Origin: an uncultured Peptostreptococcaceae bacterium
GTDB taxonomy: Bacteria > Bacillota > Clostridia > Peptostreptococcales > Anaerovoracaceae
DNA length: 39,939 nt
Direction: 5' to 3'
Assembly (NCBI GenBank): GCA_949740445.1
Contig: CATJIF010000103.1
Span: 1 to 39,939, forward strand
A model generated the notes under the pieces. That model was given only the letters and a program-made list of their open reading frames with translations, ran no database searches and was not told the origin of the DNA. Both the position numbers and the translations under genes were made by a program. Of this stretch, positions 7,602-16,824 are shown one piece after another (position 1 is the stretch's first letter; the number at the start of each line of letters is the position of its first letter).

Positions 7602-9338
7602 CTAATCCTGCTGCGGGTGCGGATAGTGCACGTGGAGCAGCTTGTGCGCTTCGCCGATGCCGAGAATATCGTGGTAGATGCTCTTTACCTGCGGGTTCTC
7701 GTCGGAGTATTTCAGCTGGGACATACCGTCGGCATTGTAGATGCCGGTGGTGCGCTTTTCCCTGATTGGCTGACGCTTTTTCGCCAGAGGCTGGCCGCCG
7801 CCGTTGACGCAGCCGCCGGGACAGGTCATAACCTCTACGAAATCGTAGTAGATATTTCCGGCCTGCATCTCCTTAATCAGTTTTTCCGTGTTGGCCAGTC
7901 CGTGGACGACGGCGATGCGGATTTCCTTGCCGTCCAGCTCGACCACGGCTTCCTTAATGCCATCCATGCCACGCACGCCGCTGTAAGCGATGGTCTGCAG
8001 CGCTTCCGAGGTCTTTACACCCATGCAGCGGCGGATAACGGCTTCGGTAACGCCGCCGGTAACGCCGAACAGCAGGCCGGAGCCGGAGGCCAGGCCAAAG
8101 GGCATGTCGGGGGATTCCGGGTTGAGGTTCGGCAGGTCGATGCCCGCTTCTTTCAGCATGTAAGAAAGCTCCGAGGTAGTAATAACGATGTCCGTATCGT
8201 ACTTGCCGTCGTGGAAGAATTCCTTGCGGGCCGCTTCTGCTTTTTTAGCTGTGCAGGGCATAACGGCGACCATGACGGTCTCCTTGCCATCCTGCCATTC
8301 CGGCCGCTGAAAGTACTTGCGCGATACGGCAGAAAGCATCTGCATCGGCGACTTGCAGCTGGAGATGTTGTCCAGAAGCTCCGGATGCTTTTCCTCTACA
8401 AACTTTACCCAACCGGGGCAGCAGGAGGTAAACATCGGGAAGGGGCCGCCGTTTTGCAGGCGTTCGAGGAATTCGTTGGATTCTTCGACCACGGTCAGGT
8501 CAGCCGACAGACAGGTATCGTATACGTAATCGAAGCCCAGGCGGTTGAGGGCAGCAAAGGCTTTTCCGGTGGAAATGCCGCTGGCTTCCATGCCGAAGTC
8601 CTCGCCCAGCGCTACGCGCACAGCTGGCGCCATCTGGCAGACCACGCGCTTGTTGGGGTCGTGCAGGGCATCCCATACCAGCTGTGTCTGGCCCTTGATC
8701 ACCAAAGCAGCGGTGGGGCAGACAGCGACGCACTGGCCGCAGGAAACGCAGCTGGTTTCGGAAAGGGATTTTCCGAAGGCCGGAGTTACTTCAATTTCCG
8801 CACCGCGGTGGGCGAAGTCGATGACGCCCATGCCCTGAACCTCGTCGCAGACGCGCACGCAGTCGCCGCAGAGGATGCACTTGCTGGGGTCGCGGACAAT
8901 GGCGGGGCTTGTGGCATCCACCGGCTGCACCGGACGGGAATTGTCGAAGCGGACGCCGTAGACACCCAGGCGGTCGGCCAGAGCACGCAGGTCGCACTTC
9001 TGATTCTTTTCGCAGGTGGTGCAATCGCGGCAGTGGTTGGCTAAGATCAGCTCCAGAATCATGCGGCGGTGCTTCAAAAGCTTCTTCGTATTGGTTTTGA
9101 TGGACATGCCGTCTCTCGGTACAGTAGAGCAGGCGGCCATAACCGAACCTCTGTCATCCTCCACCACGCACATGCGGCAGGCGCCGTAGGTGGACAGATC
9201 GGAGTGATAGCAGAAGGTGGGCAGCTGGATTCCGGTCTTGCGGATGACCTGAAGCACGTTGATTTCGCCTTCAAGCTTTACCTTAAGGCCGTCGATCAGC
9301 ATATACTTTTCAGTGTTGTTTTCGTGTTTGGCAATCAT
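7602..9338 (-). CDS. hydA: [FeFe] hydrogenase catalytic subunit HydA (NAD-linked, bifurcating type)
   Basis: 578 aa. Reversible H2 production/oxidation at an H-cluster. In order: plant-type [2Fe-2S] domain with CYHSDLSTYGACRMC (about 43-57); the His-Cys3 [4Fe-4S] site HCRDCTTCEKNQKC (about 97-112); two ferredoxin-type [4Fe-4S] motifs CILCGDCVRVC and CVSCGQCVAVC (about 153 and 196); then the H-cluster motifs TSCCPGW (about 304), MPCTAKK (about 360) and CPGGCVNGGGQP (about 506). All ligand cysteines are present. Length matches HndD-type subunits. It starts 3 bp after hydB with AAAGGAGG inside the hydB end, so it is the last gene of hydCBA. HydEFG maturases are not in the window. Confidence 0.97.
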   Translation of the reverse strand: MIAKHENNTEKYMLIDGLKVKLEGEINVLQVIRKTGIQLPTFCYHSDLSTYGACRMCVVEDDRGSVMAACSTVPRDGMSIKTNTKKLLKHRRMILELILANHCRDCTTCEKNQKCDLRALADRLGVYGVRFDNSRPVQPVDATSPAIVRDPSKCILCGDCVRVCDEVQGMGVIDFAHRGAEIEVTPAFGKSLSETSCVSCGQCVAVCPTAALVIKGQTQLVWDALHDPNKRVVCQMAPAVRVALGEDFGMEASGISTGKAFAALNRLGFDYVYDTCLSADLTVVEESNEFLERLQNGGPFPMFTSCCPGWVKFVEEKHPELLDNISSCKSPMQMLSAVSRKYFQRPEWQDGKETVMVAVMPCTAKKAEAARKEFFHDGKYDTDIVITTSELSYMLKEAGIDLPNLNPESPDMPFGLASGSGLLFGVTGGVTEAVIRRCMGVKTSEALQTIAYSGVRGMDGIKEAVVELDGKEIRIAVVHGLANTEKLIKEMQAGNIYYDFVEVMTCPGGCVNGGGQPLAKKRQPIREKRTTGIYNADGMSQLKYSDENPQVKSIYHDILGIGEAHKLLHVHYPHPQQD

Positions 9339-9341
9339 GGC

Positions 9342-11243
9342 CTACTCCTCCTTTATCGCCTTAAAGTTGCAGGCATCGATGCAGGCGCGGCACTTGATGC
9401 ACTTCTTCTGGTCGATGACGTGGGCTTCCTTCACATTGCCGCTGATGGCGCCTACCGGGCAGTTGCGGGCACACTTGGTGCAGCCCTTGCAAGCCTCGGG
9501 GTCGATCACCAGGGAGGTGAGGGACTTGCAGGCCTTGGTGGGACATTTCTTATCGACCACGTGGGCCAGGTATTCGTCACGGAAGTATTTCAGCGTACTC
9601 TTTACCGGAAGGGACGCGGTTTTGCCCAGGCCGCACAGCGCGGTATCGGTAATGGTTTCGGCCAGTTCTTCCAGCAGCTCGAGATCCTCAAGCGTACCCT
9701 GGCCAGAGGTAATCTTCTCTAAAATCCGCAGCATGCGCATGGTGCCTTCGCGGCAGGGGACGCACTTTCCACAGGATTCGCGCTGGGTAAAGCTCATAAA
9801 GAAGCGGGCGACCTCGACCATGCAGGTGTCTTCGTCCATAACCACAAGGCCGCCGGAGCCGATCATGGCGCCAGCCTTCTTCAGAGAATCGAAATCGAGA
9901 GGCAGGTCCAAGTGCTCGTGGTCCAGGCAGAGGCAGCCGCCGGAGGGTCCGCCGATCTGCACGGCCTTAAATTTCTTTCCGCCCTTGATGCCGCCGCCGA
10001 TGTCGTAGATGATTTCCTTCAGGTTCGTGCCCATGGGGACTTCGATTAAGCCAGTGTTGTTTACGTTTCCGGTCAGGGCGAAGGCCTTGGTTCCGGGGCT
10101 GCTGGGCGTACCCATGGAGCGGAACCACTCGTTGCCGTTGAGGATGATCTTAGGCACGTTGGCGTACGTCTCTACGTTGTTCAGCACAGTGGGCTTTTCG
10201 AACAGGCCTTGCTCTACGGTGCGGGGCGGTTTAACGCGGGGCATGCCGCGGTTTCCTTCGATGGAAGCGGTCAAGGCGCTGCCCTCGCCGCAGACAAAGG
10301 CACCGGCGCCCTGGTTAATGTGGATGTGGAAGCTGAACTGCGAGCCTAAGATATTGTCGCCCAAAAGGCCCCACTCCTCCGCCTGAGCGATGGCTGCGCG
10401 CAGGCGCTGTACGGCCAGCGGATACTCGGCGCGGACGTAGATGAAGCCCTCCTGGGCCTGTACGCCTACGGCGGCGATCAGCATGCCTTCTAACATCTTG
10501 TGGGGGTCGCCCTCCATAACGCTGCGGTCCATAAACGCGCCGGGGTCGCCCTCGTCGCCGTTGCAGACAATGTAGCGGGTCTTTTCCGGCTGGGAGGCAA
10601 CCTGCTGCCACTTCTTTCCGGTGGGGAAGCCGCCGCCCCCTCTGCCCCGCAGCTTGGCGAGGACGATTTCATTGACCACTTCGTCCGGCGTCATCTGGAA
10701 CAGCGCTTTGGTAAAGGCCGTATAGCCGCCCAGGGCGATGTATTCTGCGATGGATTCCGCGTCGATGGCGCCGCAGTGTTCCAGCACCTCGCGGCGCTGC
10801 TTTTTATAGAAGGGGATATCGTGCTCCGTGGCGTGGGTTTTCCCCTCGGAGGTATAGAGCAGGCGCTTGACGGGCTTGCCCTTGATGATGGTTTCTTTGA
10901 AGATTTCGTCAGCGTCCTCCGGCTTTACTTTAACGTAGAGGATGCCGTAGGGCTCGATGCGGACCAGGGGCCCCATTTCACAGAAGCCGTGGCAGCCGCT
11001 TTTTTTTACGGTAACGTTGGGCTCTTCTTCCTTTTCCAGCTCCAAATCTACAAACTTAAAGCCGCCCTTTGCGATCAGCTCCTGAAATCTGGCGTAGATG
11101 TCCAGAGAGCCGCCGGCCACGCAGCCCGTACCCCCGCAGACGAGGATTTTCTTGTGCTCCAATTTCAGATTTCGGGCGCATTCGGTCTGACGCCGGTGGA
11201 AGGCGGCCAGAGACGCGATTTTCATATTCAGGTTAGGCGCCAT
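9342..11243 (-). CDS. hydB: Hydrogenase NADH-binding flavoprotein subunit HydB (NuoF-like)
   Basis: 633 aa, the NAD(H)/FMN module of the trimeric hydrogenase. N-terminal thioredoxin-like [2Fe-2S] domain (Cys in VCGGTGC and GCHGFC, about 35-95); NuoF core with the FMN/NADH glycine-rich motif GRGGGGFPTGKKW (about 199-211), GDEGDPGAFMDR (about 229-240) and CGEGSALTASIEGNRG; [4Fe-4S] site ESCGKCVPC (about 490) with a later Cys in LCGLGKT; C-terminal double [4Fe-4S] ferredoxin domain CKGCTKCARNC and CIKCRACIDAC (about 583 and 614). This is the domain order of Thermotoga HydB/HndC. RBS AAAGGAGG precedes ATG 11243; it lies 1 bp after hydC. Confidence 0.97.
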   Translation of the reverse strand: MAPNLNMKIASLAAFHRRQTECARNLKLEHKKILVCGGTGCVAGGSLDIYARFQELIAKGGFKFVDLELEKEEEPNVTVKKSGCHGFCEMGPLVRIEPYGILYVKVKPEDADEIFKETIIKGKPVKRLLYTSEGKTHATEHDIPFYKKQRREVLEHCGAIDAESIAEYIALGGYTAFTKALFQMTPDEVVNEIVLAKLRGRGGGGFPTGKKWQQVASQPEKTRYIVCNGDEGDPGAFMDRSVMEGDPHKMLEGMLIAAVGVQAQEGFIYVRAEYPLAVQRLRAAIAQAEEWGLLGDNILGSQFSFHIHINQGAGAFVCGEGSALTASIEGNRGMPRVKPPRTVEQGLFEKPTVLNNVETYANVPKIILNGNEWFRSMGTPSSPGTKAFALTGNVNNTGLIEVPMGTNLKEIIYDIGGGIKGGKKFKAVQIGGPSGGCLCLDHEHLDLPLDFDSLKKAGAMIGSGGLVVMDEDTCMVEVARFFMSFTQRESCGKCVPCREGTMRMLRILEKITSGQGTLEDLELLEELAETITDTALCGLGKTASLPVKSTLKYFRDEYLAHVVDKKCPTKACKSLTSLVIDPEACKGCTKCARNCPVGAISGNVKEAHVIDQKKCIKCRACIDACNFKAIKEE

Positions 11244-11244
11244 G

Positions 11245-11715
11245 TTATTTTGCCTCCTTTAACTGCTTCAGCAACGCTTCCGTTTTTTCCGGAGTCATCG
11301 CGGGATATACTTTGTCGTTGACGGTAAGAACCGGCGCAAGGCCGCAGGTTCCCAGGCAGGAAACGGTCTCCAGCGTAAACATCATATCGTCGGTGGTGTG
11401 CTTGGCTTCATTCAGACCCAGCGCCCTGCGCAGAGCGTTTAAGATCAGCGGCGATTTTCTCACGTGGCAGGCGGTGCCGTCGCAGACTTTAATGACGTAT
11501 TTGCCCTTGGGTTCGAGAGAAAAATTGTCGTAGAAGGTGGCTACGCTGTATACCTTGGCTTCCGATAAGCCGAGGCATTTGGCAACGTAGATCAGCACGT
11601 CCTCGGGAAGGTAACGATAGTGCTTCTGCACGTCTTGAAGAATGGAGATGATGGCAGACTGGGAAAGCCCGTGGGCTTTCAGGATGGCATCGACCTCGGG
11701 ATACTGTTGAGGCAT
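11245..11715 (-). CDS. hydC: Hydrogenase subunit HydC (NuoE-like [2Fe-2S])
   Basis: 156 aa thioredoxin-like [2Fe-2S] protein, the small electron-transfer subunit of the NAD-linked hydrogenase. Helical N-terminus followed by VYSVATFYDNF and the four cluster cysteines in CDGTAC (about 81-86) and CLGTCG (about 121-126). The start at 11715 is chosen because AGGAGG lies 9 bases upstream; in-frame codons further upstream encode a non-conserved, arginine-rich stretch. First gene of hydC-hydB-hydA. Together they couple NADH and reduced ferredoxin oxidation to H2 release, as known for HydABC of Thermotoga and Acetobacterium; the bifurcating role is inferred from family. Confidence 0.95.
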   Translation of the reverse strand: MPQQYPEVDAILKAHGLSQSAIISILQDVQKHYRYLPEDVLIYVAKCLGLSEAKVYSVATFYDNFSLEPKGKYVIKVCDGTACHVRKSPLILNALRRALGLNEAKHTTDDMMFTLETVSCLGTCGLAPVLTVNDKVYPAMTPEKTEALLKQLKEAK

Positions 11716-12152
11716 AGCAAACTTCCTCCTTTTTTCTGTGGCTGCTGGCCGAACGCGGTACATATGACTGCACAGGAGCTTCGGTTTTGAAGCGCGGCAG
11801 ATACGCCGCACGGTGGCCCAGCGTAAGTCATAACGGATGTCCTATACAAATAGCGTTCAGCAGCGGTGGTACTTCCGCAGAAACAGAGAATGTTGCATAC
11901 CCGAAAATAACAAGCTCCGATGGCCGATAGGCAAGGCAAAGGGAGAACAGCTGTGAACTGCAAATACAAGAAAGACTGATAAGAATGCAATAATATACAT
12001 CTTGTATACATTGAGTATAACAGGCAGGCAGAAAACGTGTAAAGGGGAAAGCAGAAAAAGAGATAAAAACGTAACTTTACGTGGAGCAATGTCGAAAAAG
12101 GACGAATCCGACGGGATAATTTATTGCATTTCCGGCAGAAGCAATAAAATTT
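11716..12152 (-). promoter_or_regulatory. Upstream region of the hydCBA operon
   Basis: 437 bp with no supported gene. On the RNA side of hydC it has two small GC-rich stem-loops (GCTTC/GAAGC at 11778-11793 and GCGGC/GCCGC at 11794-11809). The AT-rich part around 11960-12030 is the likeliest promoter zone; on the minus strand a TATATT at about 11992-11997 is 17 bp from TTATAC, a weak match. No Rex-type TTGTGA/TCACAA dyad was seen. The exact promoter is not resolved. Confidence 0.4.
12002..12012. promoter_or_regulatory. GntR-like palindrome upstream of hydCBA
   Basis: TTGTATACATT centred on the palindrome TGTATACA (12003-12010 region) resembles GntR-superfamily operators (consensus close to TTGTATACAA). 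It falls in the presumed hyd promoter zone. No GntR gene is in the window, so this is a motif match only. Confidence 0.35.
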
Positions 12153-12179
12153 GGCTCCGGAGTGCGAAGCTCCGGAGCC
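12153..12179 (-). terminator. Terminator of the transglutaminase-family gene
   Basis: GGCTCCGGAG (12153-12162) pairs perfectly with CTCCGGAGCC (12170-12179) around a 7-nt loop. On the minus strand it is followed by AAATTTTATT. It lies about 28 bp after the stop codon of the gene at 12207. Confidence 0.8.
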
Positions 12180-12206
12180 GGAAAAAGAAACAAATGGCAG
12201 GCAGTG

Positions 12207-13577
12207 CTATTTCAGAGGGATTTCTTCGTAGGAAAGCAGCTGGTGATCGGTATCGAAGCCACCGCCATCCATCAGGCCGCCGTCGGAATATTCCGCTTCG
12301 CCCACCTGGTTGTCGCAGGGGTCGCAGCGCAAAAAGTGCGTGGGCGGATAGAGCGGATGCAGAAATTCCGAAGCTGCCGGCACGCGGAAGGGCTCCAGAT
12401 GGCCGAAGTAGAACCAGCGGCGTTCTTCGCTGCCGTTTCTGTGAGCGGAGCCGCCGAAAGAGCAGTCGGCGAACATCCAGCCGTAGGGTGCAACGTAGAA
12501 CTGCGCCCAGTCGTGCATGCCCACGCTGCCGGGCTCGGCGTACAGCCCGGACTGCCAGCGGGCCGGAACGCCGGCGATGCGGCACATGGTGATAAACAGC
12601 AGCGCCTGCATGCCGCAGTCGCCCTTAAAGCTGGTGGCGACAAAATCGGAAATGTTTTCGAAGGTGCAGTAATAGCGGACAAAGGAGTAGTTGACCTTAT
12701 CCGTAATGTATTCGTAAATGCGCCGCGCTTTTAAAAGCGGATTTTTTTCGTGGCCGATGACGGAGCGCGTCAGCTGGCGCAGGTACGGTGTAAAGGCGAT
12801 GTGCGGAAGCTGCTCCTGCGTATAGAATGTAGGCTGGCCTTCCAGGTATACCTGTGCGGGATCGGGCTCGATATAAGGCATGTGGCTTTCGAAGGAATAT
12901 TCCACCTCCGCCTTGTCGGTCTTGCTTAAGTCCACATCAAAGCAGATGGTTCGGTGCGGGTAGTCGGGTGCGGAGACCGCAAGGGGCTTCTGCGAGGTGG
13001 ACAGCAGCTGAAAATTGTGCACCTGGGCGTACTCCACGGGAAGCGGCAGCCAGGCGCGGACGGTTTTGTCCCTGTGGGCTTCGTCGGGCGTAAAGGTCAT
13101 GGTGGAGCGCAGGTGCAGACGGTAGGCCAGGCCTCCCTGCTTCTTGGCGCGGGCGATGAGATCATCTAAAAACGAAGCGCTGGATGGACGCAGGAAGGAG
13201 GCATCCTTTACCCGGGCGGCAAGCTCCGGCCGCATCATCAGGTTGGAAAAGAAATTGCCCTTGACGCGCACCTGTCCATCGACGTAAATCCATTCGATAG
13301 CGTTTTCGTCGCGCAGCGCATCCAGCTCCTCCGGGCGAAAGTCCTGAATTCTTTCGTCCATGATGGACAGCGCCTGTTCCCAGGTGTGAGGATAGTTGTC
13401 GGGCATCCGCTTCAGGATATCCTTTTCGAGAATCAGCCGCTTGCGCAGGGCTTCAGGTATATCGCCTTCGATGCGGCGCTCGATAACGCGGATGGCGCGG
13501 TTAAAGTCGCCGTGCCACTTCATGCGCTGGATGTCCTCTGGCAGAGATACGTGCAGATAGGTTAAGTCCGGATACAT
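12207..13577 (-). CDS. Transglutaminase-like (papain-fold) domain protein
   Basis: 456 aa with no signal peptide or membrane helix, so probably cytoplasmic. The C-terminal part has a transglutaminase-core triad: Cys in KGDCGMQA (about 320), His in MHDWAQF (about 353) and Asp in FADCSF (about 368). The middle (about 155-250) is beta-rich and contains LHLRSTMTFTPD and VRAWLPLPVE, like the domain preceding transglutaminase cores in bacterial proteins. The N-terminal ~150 residues are helical. Family members may be proteases, amidases or crosslinkers; substrate unknown. RBS AAGGAGG at about 13587-13593. Single-gene unit with its own terminator. Confidence 0.85.
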   Translation of the reverse strand: MYPDLTYLHVSLPEDIQRMKWHGDFNRAIRVIERRIEGDIPEALRKRLILEKDILKRMPDNYPHTWEQALSIMDERIQDFRPEELDALRDENAIEWIYVDGQVRVKGNFFSNLMMRPELAARVKDASFLRPSSASFLDDLIARAKKQGGLAYRLHLRSTMTFTPDEAHRDKTVRAWLPLPVEYAQVHNFQLLSTSQKPLAVSAPDYPHRTICFDVDLSKTDKAEVEYSFESHMPYIEPDPAQVYLEGQPTFYTQEQLPHIAFTPYLRQLTRSVIGHEKNPLLKARRIYEYITDKVNYSFVRYYCTFENISDFVATSFKGDCGMQALLFITMCRIAGVPARWQSGLYAEPGSVGMHDWAQFYVAPYGWMFADCSFGGSAHRNGSEERRWFYFGHLEPFRVPAASEFLHPLYPPTHFLRCDPCDNQVGEAEYSDGGLMDGGGFDTDHQLLSYEEIPLK

Positions 13578-13675
13578 AGTTGATAGTCCTCCTTGGTTTG
13601 ACTTTCCACTTGCGGAACACTCGTGTCGTCGGCCGCAGATTCGCCCGGCAGGCGGTGTCTCGCTGCTTCTTTTTT

Positions 13676-13684
13676 ATCATACCA
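13676..13684 (-). promoter_or_regulatory. Extended -10 promoter for the transglutaminase-family gene
   Basis: On the minus strand TGG-TATGAT gives an extended -10 (TGn plus a 5/6 match), roughly 95 bases upstream of the start codon. No good -35 is seen, which is acceptable for extended -10 promoters. Confidence 0.45.
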
Positions 13685-13766
13685 CACTTTTTTCGGCTGC
13701 GGGGAGAAGATTTCCTGCGAAGTGCAGATTTGTTTGCCCGGAAGATGAGGCCGTGGGGGAAGACGG

Positions 13767-13795
13767 TTGAAAAATCCGGGGGTCTGCGGTAAAAT
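13767..13795 (+). promoter_or_regulatory. Promoter for the U32 peptidase-family gene
   Basis: -35 TTGAAA (13767-13772), 17-bp spacer, -10 TAAAAT (13790-13795). Start of transcription would be near 13802, leaving a leader of about 180 bases before the ATG at 13985. The leader holds GC-rich stems (such as GCCGGCGA/TCGCCGG near 13851-13873) but no recognised riboswitch or gene. Confidence 0.7.
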
Positions 13796-13984
13796 AAATA
13801 AAAAAGAATGGCAACGGCCGAAGCTGCTGCATAGGCTGAAGAGAGAAAAGGCCGGCGAATCCTGTCGCCGGAGCCGTCAAACAGAAGAAAACAGCGGTTC
13901 GCACGGGCAGAAAACCGGCGCACAAGAGTATGGTCGGGGCGAAAACGCTCTGCTGCAAAAGCGGGCCGAAAAGGAGAGCACAAA

Positions 13985-16747
13985 ATGAGGAAGATACCGG
14001 AGCTTCTGGCTCCTGTGGGCGGATTTGAACAACTGAGGGCAGCTGCAGAAAACGGCGCGGACGCCGTATACATGGGCGGAATGCTGTTCAATGCCCGGAT
14101 GAATGCGCAGCACTTTGGCGGACATCAGCTGAAAGAAGCGATCCGCTACGCTCACAGCAAAGGCGTAAAAGTTTACATGACGTTAAATACATTGATCAAG
14201 GACGAAGAAATCCCGGCGGCCATGGAGCAGGCGGAGGAGTGCCTGCGGGCCGGGGCGGATGCCTTGATCGTCGCAGAGCTTGGAATCGCGGCATTGCTGC
14301 GGAAAAATATGCCACAGATGCCATTGCACCTGAGCACGCAGGCGACGGTCTGCGATGCGGCAGGGGCGATGGAGGCAGCGGCGCTTGGCTGTTCTCGCGC
14401 AGTGCTAGCCCGGGAAACGCCGCTTGCACAGATCAGGCAGATCGCCGGCGAGTCGCCGGTTCCCATAGAAGTATTCGTGCACGGGGCGCTGTGCATGTGC
14501 TATTCGGGGCAGTGTCAGATGAGTCGATTTCAGGGTGGGCGCAGCGGAAACCGCGGTAGCTGCGCTCAGCCCTGCCGGCTGCCCTACGAGCTGTGGCAGC
14601 GCCGCCGGTTGCCGGCGGGTGCAAATGGGCCGGAGAGCCGGTGGGATGCAGGAAAGAACGAGCCATCCGGCTGGAGAAAGGCAGAGGATGCACAAACTCT
14701 GCGCAGTGCCGGATACCTGCTCAGCCCGAAGGATCTGTGCACTATCGACCACATAGGGGAGCTGGCGCAGGCGGGCGTGGCCTCGCTGAAAATCGAAGGA
14801 CGCATGAAATCACCGGAATACGTGGCTGTCGTTACCGGCATCTATCGAACGTATCTGGACAGGTACCAGAAGGATGGAGAATTCCAGGTAAGCAGGGCGG
14901 ACAGGGAAGCGTTGCAGCAGATTTTCAGCCGCGGAGACTTTACGGAAGGGTATCTGTGGGGCAATCCGCGAAAGGCACTGCTTTCCGGAAGCCTTCCCAA
15001 GCACCAGGGCCTTGCAGCAGGGCGCGTTACCGCTGTTCGCAGCGCCGCAAAAGCGATGGAAAGCGGTAGCGCAAAGCAGATGCTGACAGTGCAGCTGACG
15101 CGGGAGATACGCCTGGGCGACGGTGTGGAGGTGAGAGGAGACAGCGCAGCAAAGCCGGAAAAACCGGCGGGCGGGCGCGAGGGTGCTGTACCGGCGCAGT
15201 TTCCCGGCGGGCTGATTACCTACATCGGAGCAGCGGGCGAAACCACCGCGCAGAAATTTCAGAAGGAGCGCAGGCATCCGAAGGCGCAGAAAAACGGTGG
15301 ACAACAGAAAATTGCAAATAAAAGCCAGAGGGAGGCCCGGGCGGGGCAGACCGTTGAGATCGGCTTTTTTTGCGGACAGGCTCGACCGGGCGATACGGTA
15401 TACCGGATTTCCGACGGGCAGCAGCTTGCCGCTGCGCGAAAAACCTACACGCTGGACAGCGGAACGGCGCAAAAGGATAGCCGGAAGCTTCCGGTAAGCA
15501 TGGCGCTTTGCCTGCACCGGGGCCATCCGGTGCAGCTGACAGCTGCGTTCGGAGAACTTTCTGTAACGGTCAGGGCAGAAGAAGAGCCGGAGCAGGCGCA
15601 GACAAGGCCTTTAGATGAGGCGACAGCCCATCGCCAGCTGAGCAAGACCGGAGACACCATGTTTGCGCTGTCGCAGCTGCACTTCGATGCGCAGCCGGGG
15701 CTGACAACAAAAATAGCGCTGCTGAACCAGCTGCGCCGCCAGGCCCTGTCGCAACTGACCGAAGCCTGGGAGCGCAGAGAACAGCGTGCACCGCTGATTC
15801 AGGGCGCGCAGCAGGCAGAACAGGGGCAGGCTTTAGCGTGGGCAGCAGCCCCTGTACAGCAGCAGGAGATAGCCACAGAGAGCAGACAACAGGCAGGAGG
15901 CACGGGGTTGCGTTCGCTTTACATGTTTGCAGTGGACGAAACGATCCTGCGGCTGGCGCAGGCGGCAGAGTACGAGCGCTTCTATTTTCCTGTGCGGGCC
16001 TTTTTAGATGATCGGCAGCGCCCGTGGATTTCTCGGCTGGCAGAAGGGGGAAAGCAGGTTATCGCCTGGCTTTCGCCAGTCATGGGGCCAAACGGGCAAA
16101 GAGAGATAGAGAAAAACAAGGACCGGCTGATAGAAGTGCTGCAGGAGCTAAAGATCGCTTCGGGCAAAGCGGCAGAAGCAGAGCGAAAAGCCTGCGGCCT
16201 GTCCCTCGGAAATTTGGGACAGCTGCGGCTGTTTTGGGGAAGCGGCCTTCCGCTGTACGGCGACTACGGACTGAATCTATATAACAGCGCGGATTTTGCC
16301 TGGGCGCAGCAGCGGGGATTCTCCGGGGCTGTATGGTGCCACGAGGCGTTTGCGGCAGCCCTGCGCAGCAGCGGGGGAGTTGCGAATGGCGGTACGGAGA
16401 ACAGCAGTGAAGAGGAAATTCCCGATTTTTGCGGCATGGAGGGGGAAATCGTCGTGGGCGGGCGGATTCCGCTGATGCACAGCGCCCACTGCCCCGTCGG
16501 GGATGCCACAGGCTGCCGCGGGCCAGCCGGGCGCGAAAAGGGCAGCGTTTTCACCTGTGCCTGTGATTTGGCGCAGTATGAGCTGTGCGACCGGACGGGC
16601 AGCCGATATCCGGTTTTGACAGAAACCACCGACTGCCGCAGCATTATTTTCAGCCGGGCCTTTCCCTGGGAACAAGAGGCCGCACAGAGGCTTTTGCAGC
16701 GGGGATATCACATCCGGGTATACGGAATCGACGAAACGGTGTTTTAA
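13985..16747 (+). CDS. Peptidase U32 family protein (RlhA/YrrO-like RNA modification type)
   Basis: 920 aa. N-terminal TIM-barrel U32 domain (about 1-300): LLAPVGGFEQLRAAAENGADAVYMGG, LHLSTQATV, and the signature CMCYSGQCQMS followed by GRSGNRGSCAQPCR (quoted in pieces), which supply the conserved cysteines. SPKDLCTIDHI and LKIEGRMKSPEYVA continue the core. The C-terminal half matches the DUF3656-type region in general organisation. U32 proteins such as RlhA and TrhP/TrhO-related enzymes hydroxylate rRNA or tRNA; some are annotated collagenase-like proteases. This one is long because of Gln/Lys/Arg-rich inserts at about 205-235, 385-450 and 600-645. RBS AAAGGAGAG at about 13969-13977. It is monocistronic between a good promoter and a bidirectional terminator. 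Confidence 0.9.
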   Translation: MRKIPELLAPVGGFEQLRAAAENGADAVYMGGMLFNARMNAQHFGGHQLKEAIRYAHSKGVKVYMTLNTLIKDEEIPAAMEQAEECLRAGADALIVAELGIAALLRKNMPQMPLHLSTQATVCDAAGAMEAAALGCSRAVLARETPLAQIRQIAGESPVPIEVFVHGALCMCYSGQCQMSRFQGGRSGNRGSCAQPCRLPYELWQRRRLPAGANGPESRWDAGKNEPSGWRKAEDAQTLRSAGYLLSPKDLCTIDHIGELAQAGVASLKIEGRMKSPEYVAVVTGIYRTYLDRYQKDGEFQVSRADREALQQIFSRGDFTEGYLWGNPRKALLSGSLPKHQGLAAGRVTAVRSAAKAMESGSAKQMLTVQLTREIRLGDGVEVRGDSAAKPEKPAGGREGAVPAQFPGGLITYIGAAGETTAQKFQKERRHPKAQKNGGQQKIANKSQREARAGQTVEIGFFCGQARPGDTVYRISDGQQLAAARKTYTLDSGTAQKDSRKLPVSMALCLHRGHPVQLTAAFGELSVTVRAEEEPEQAQTRPLDEATAHRQLSKTGDTMFALSQLHFDAQPGLTTKIALLNQLRRQALSQLTEAWERREQRAPLIQGAQQAEQGQALAWAAAPVQQQEIATESRQQAGGTGLRSLYMFAVDETILRLAQAAEYERFYFPVRAFLDDRQRPWISRLAEGGKQVIAWLSPVMGPNGQREIEKNKDRLIEVLQELKIASGKAAEAERKACGLSLGNLGQLRLFWGSGLPLYGDYGLNLYNSADFAWAQQRGFSGAVWCHEAFAAALRSSGGVANGGTENSSEEEIPDFCGMEGEIVVGGRIPLMHSAHCPVGDATGCRGPAGREKGSVFTCACDLAQYELCDRTGSRYPVLTETTDCRSIIFSRAFPWEQEAAQRLLQRGYHIRVYGIDETVF

Positions 16748-16824
16748 AAACAGGGCGTCTTCGGATGGAAGAAACCGCAGAGTTCTTTTTTAGCCGGGAA
16801 TAATTGAGGACAATCAAGAAAAAT

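Noticed and set aside
7515..9044. 509-codon open frame on the plus strand
   Set aside because: Fully antisense to hydA, whose identity is certain; the product is a GC-codon shadow.
10500..11321. 273-codon plus-strand open frame
   Set aside because: Antisense to hydB and no RBS or family likeness.
12002..12592. 196-codon plus-strand frame before and over the transglutaminase gene 3' end
   Set aside because: Arg/Ser-rich shadow antisense to a real gene, crossing its terminator.
13767..13988. A 73-codon frame starting TTG that ends with an ATGA overlap on the U32 gene
   Set aside because: Its TTG start is exactly the -35 hexamer of a good promoter, it lacks an RBS, and its Lys/Arg/Gln-rich product resembles no family.
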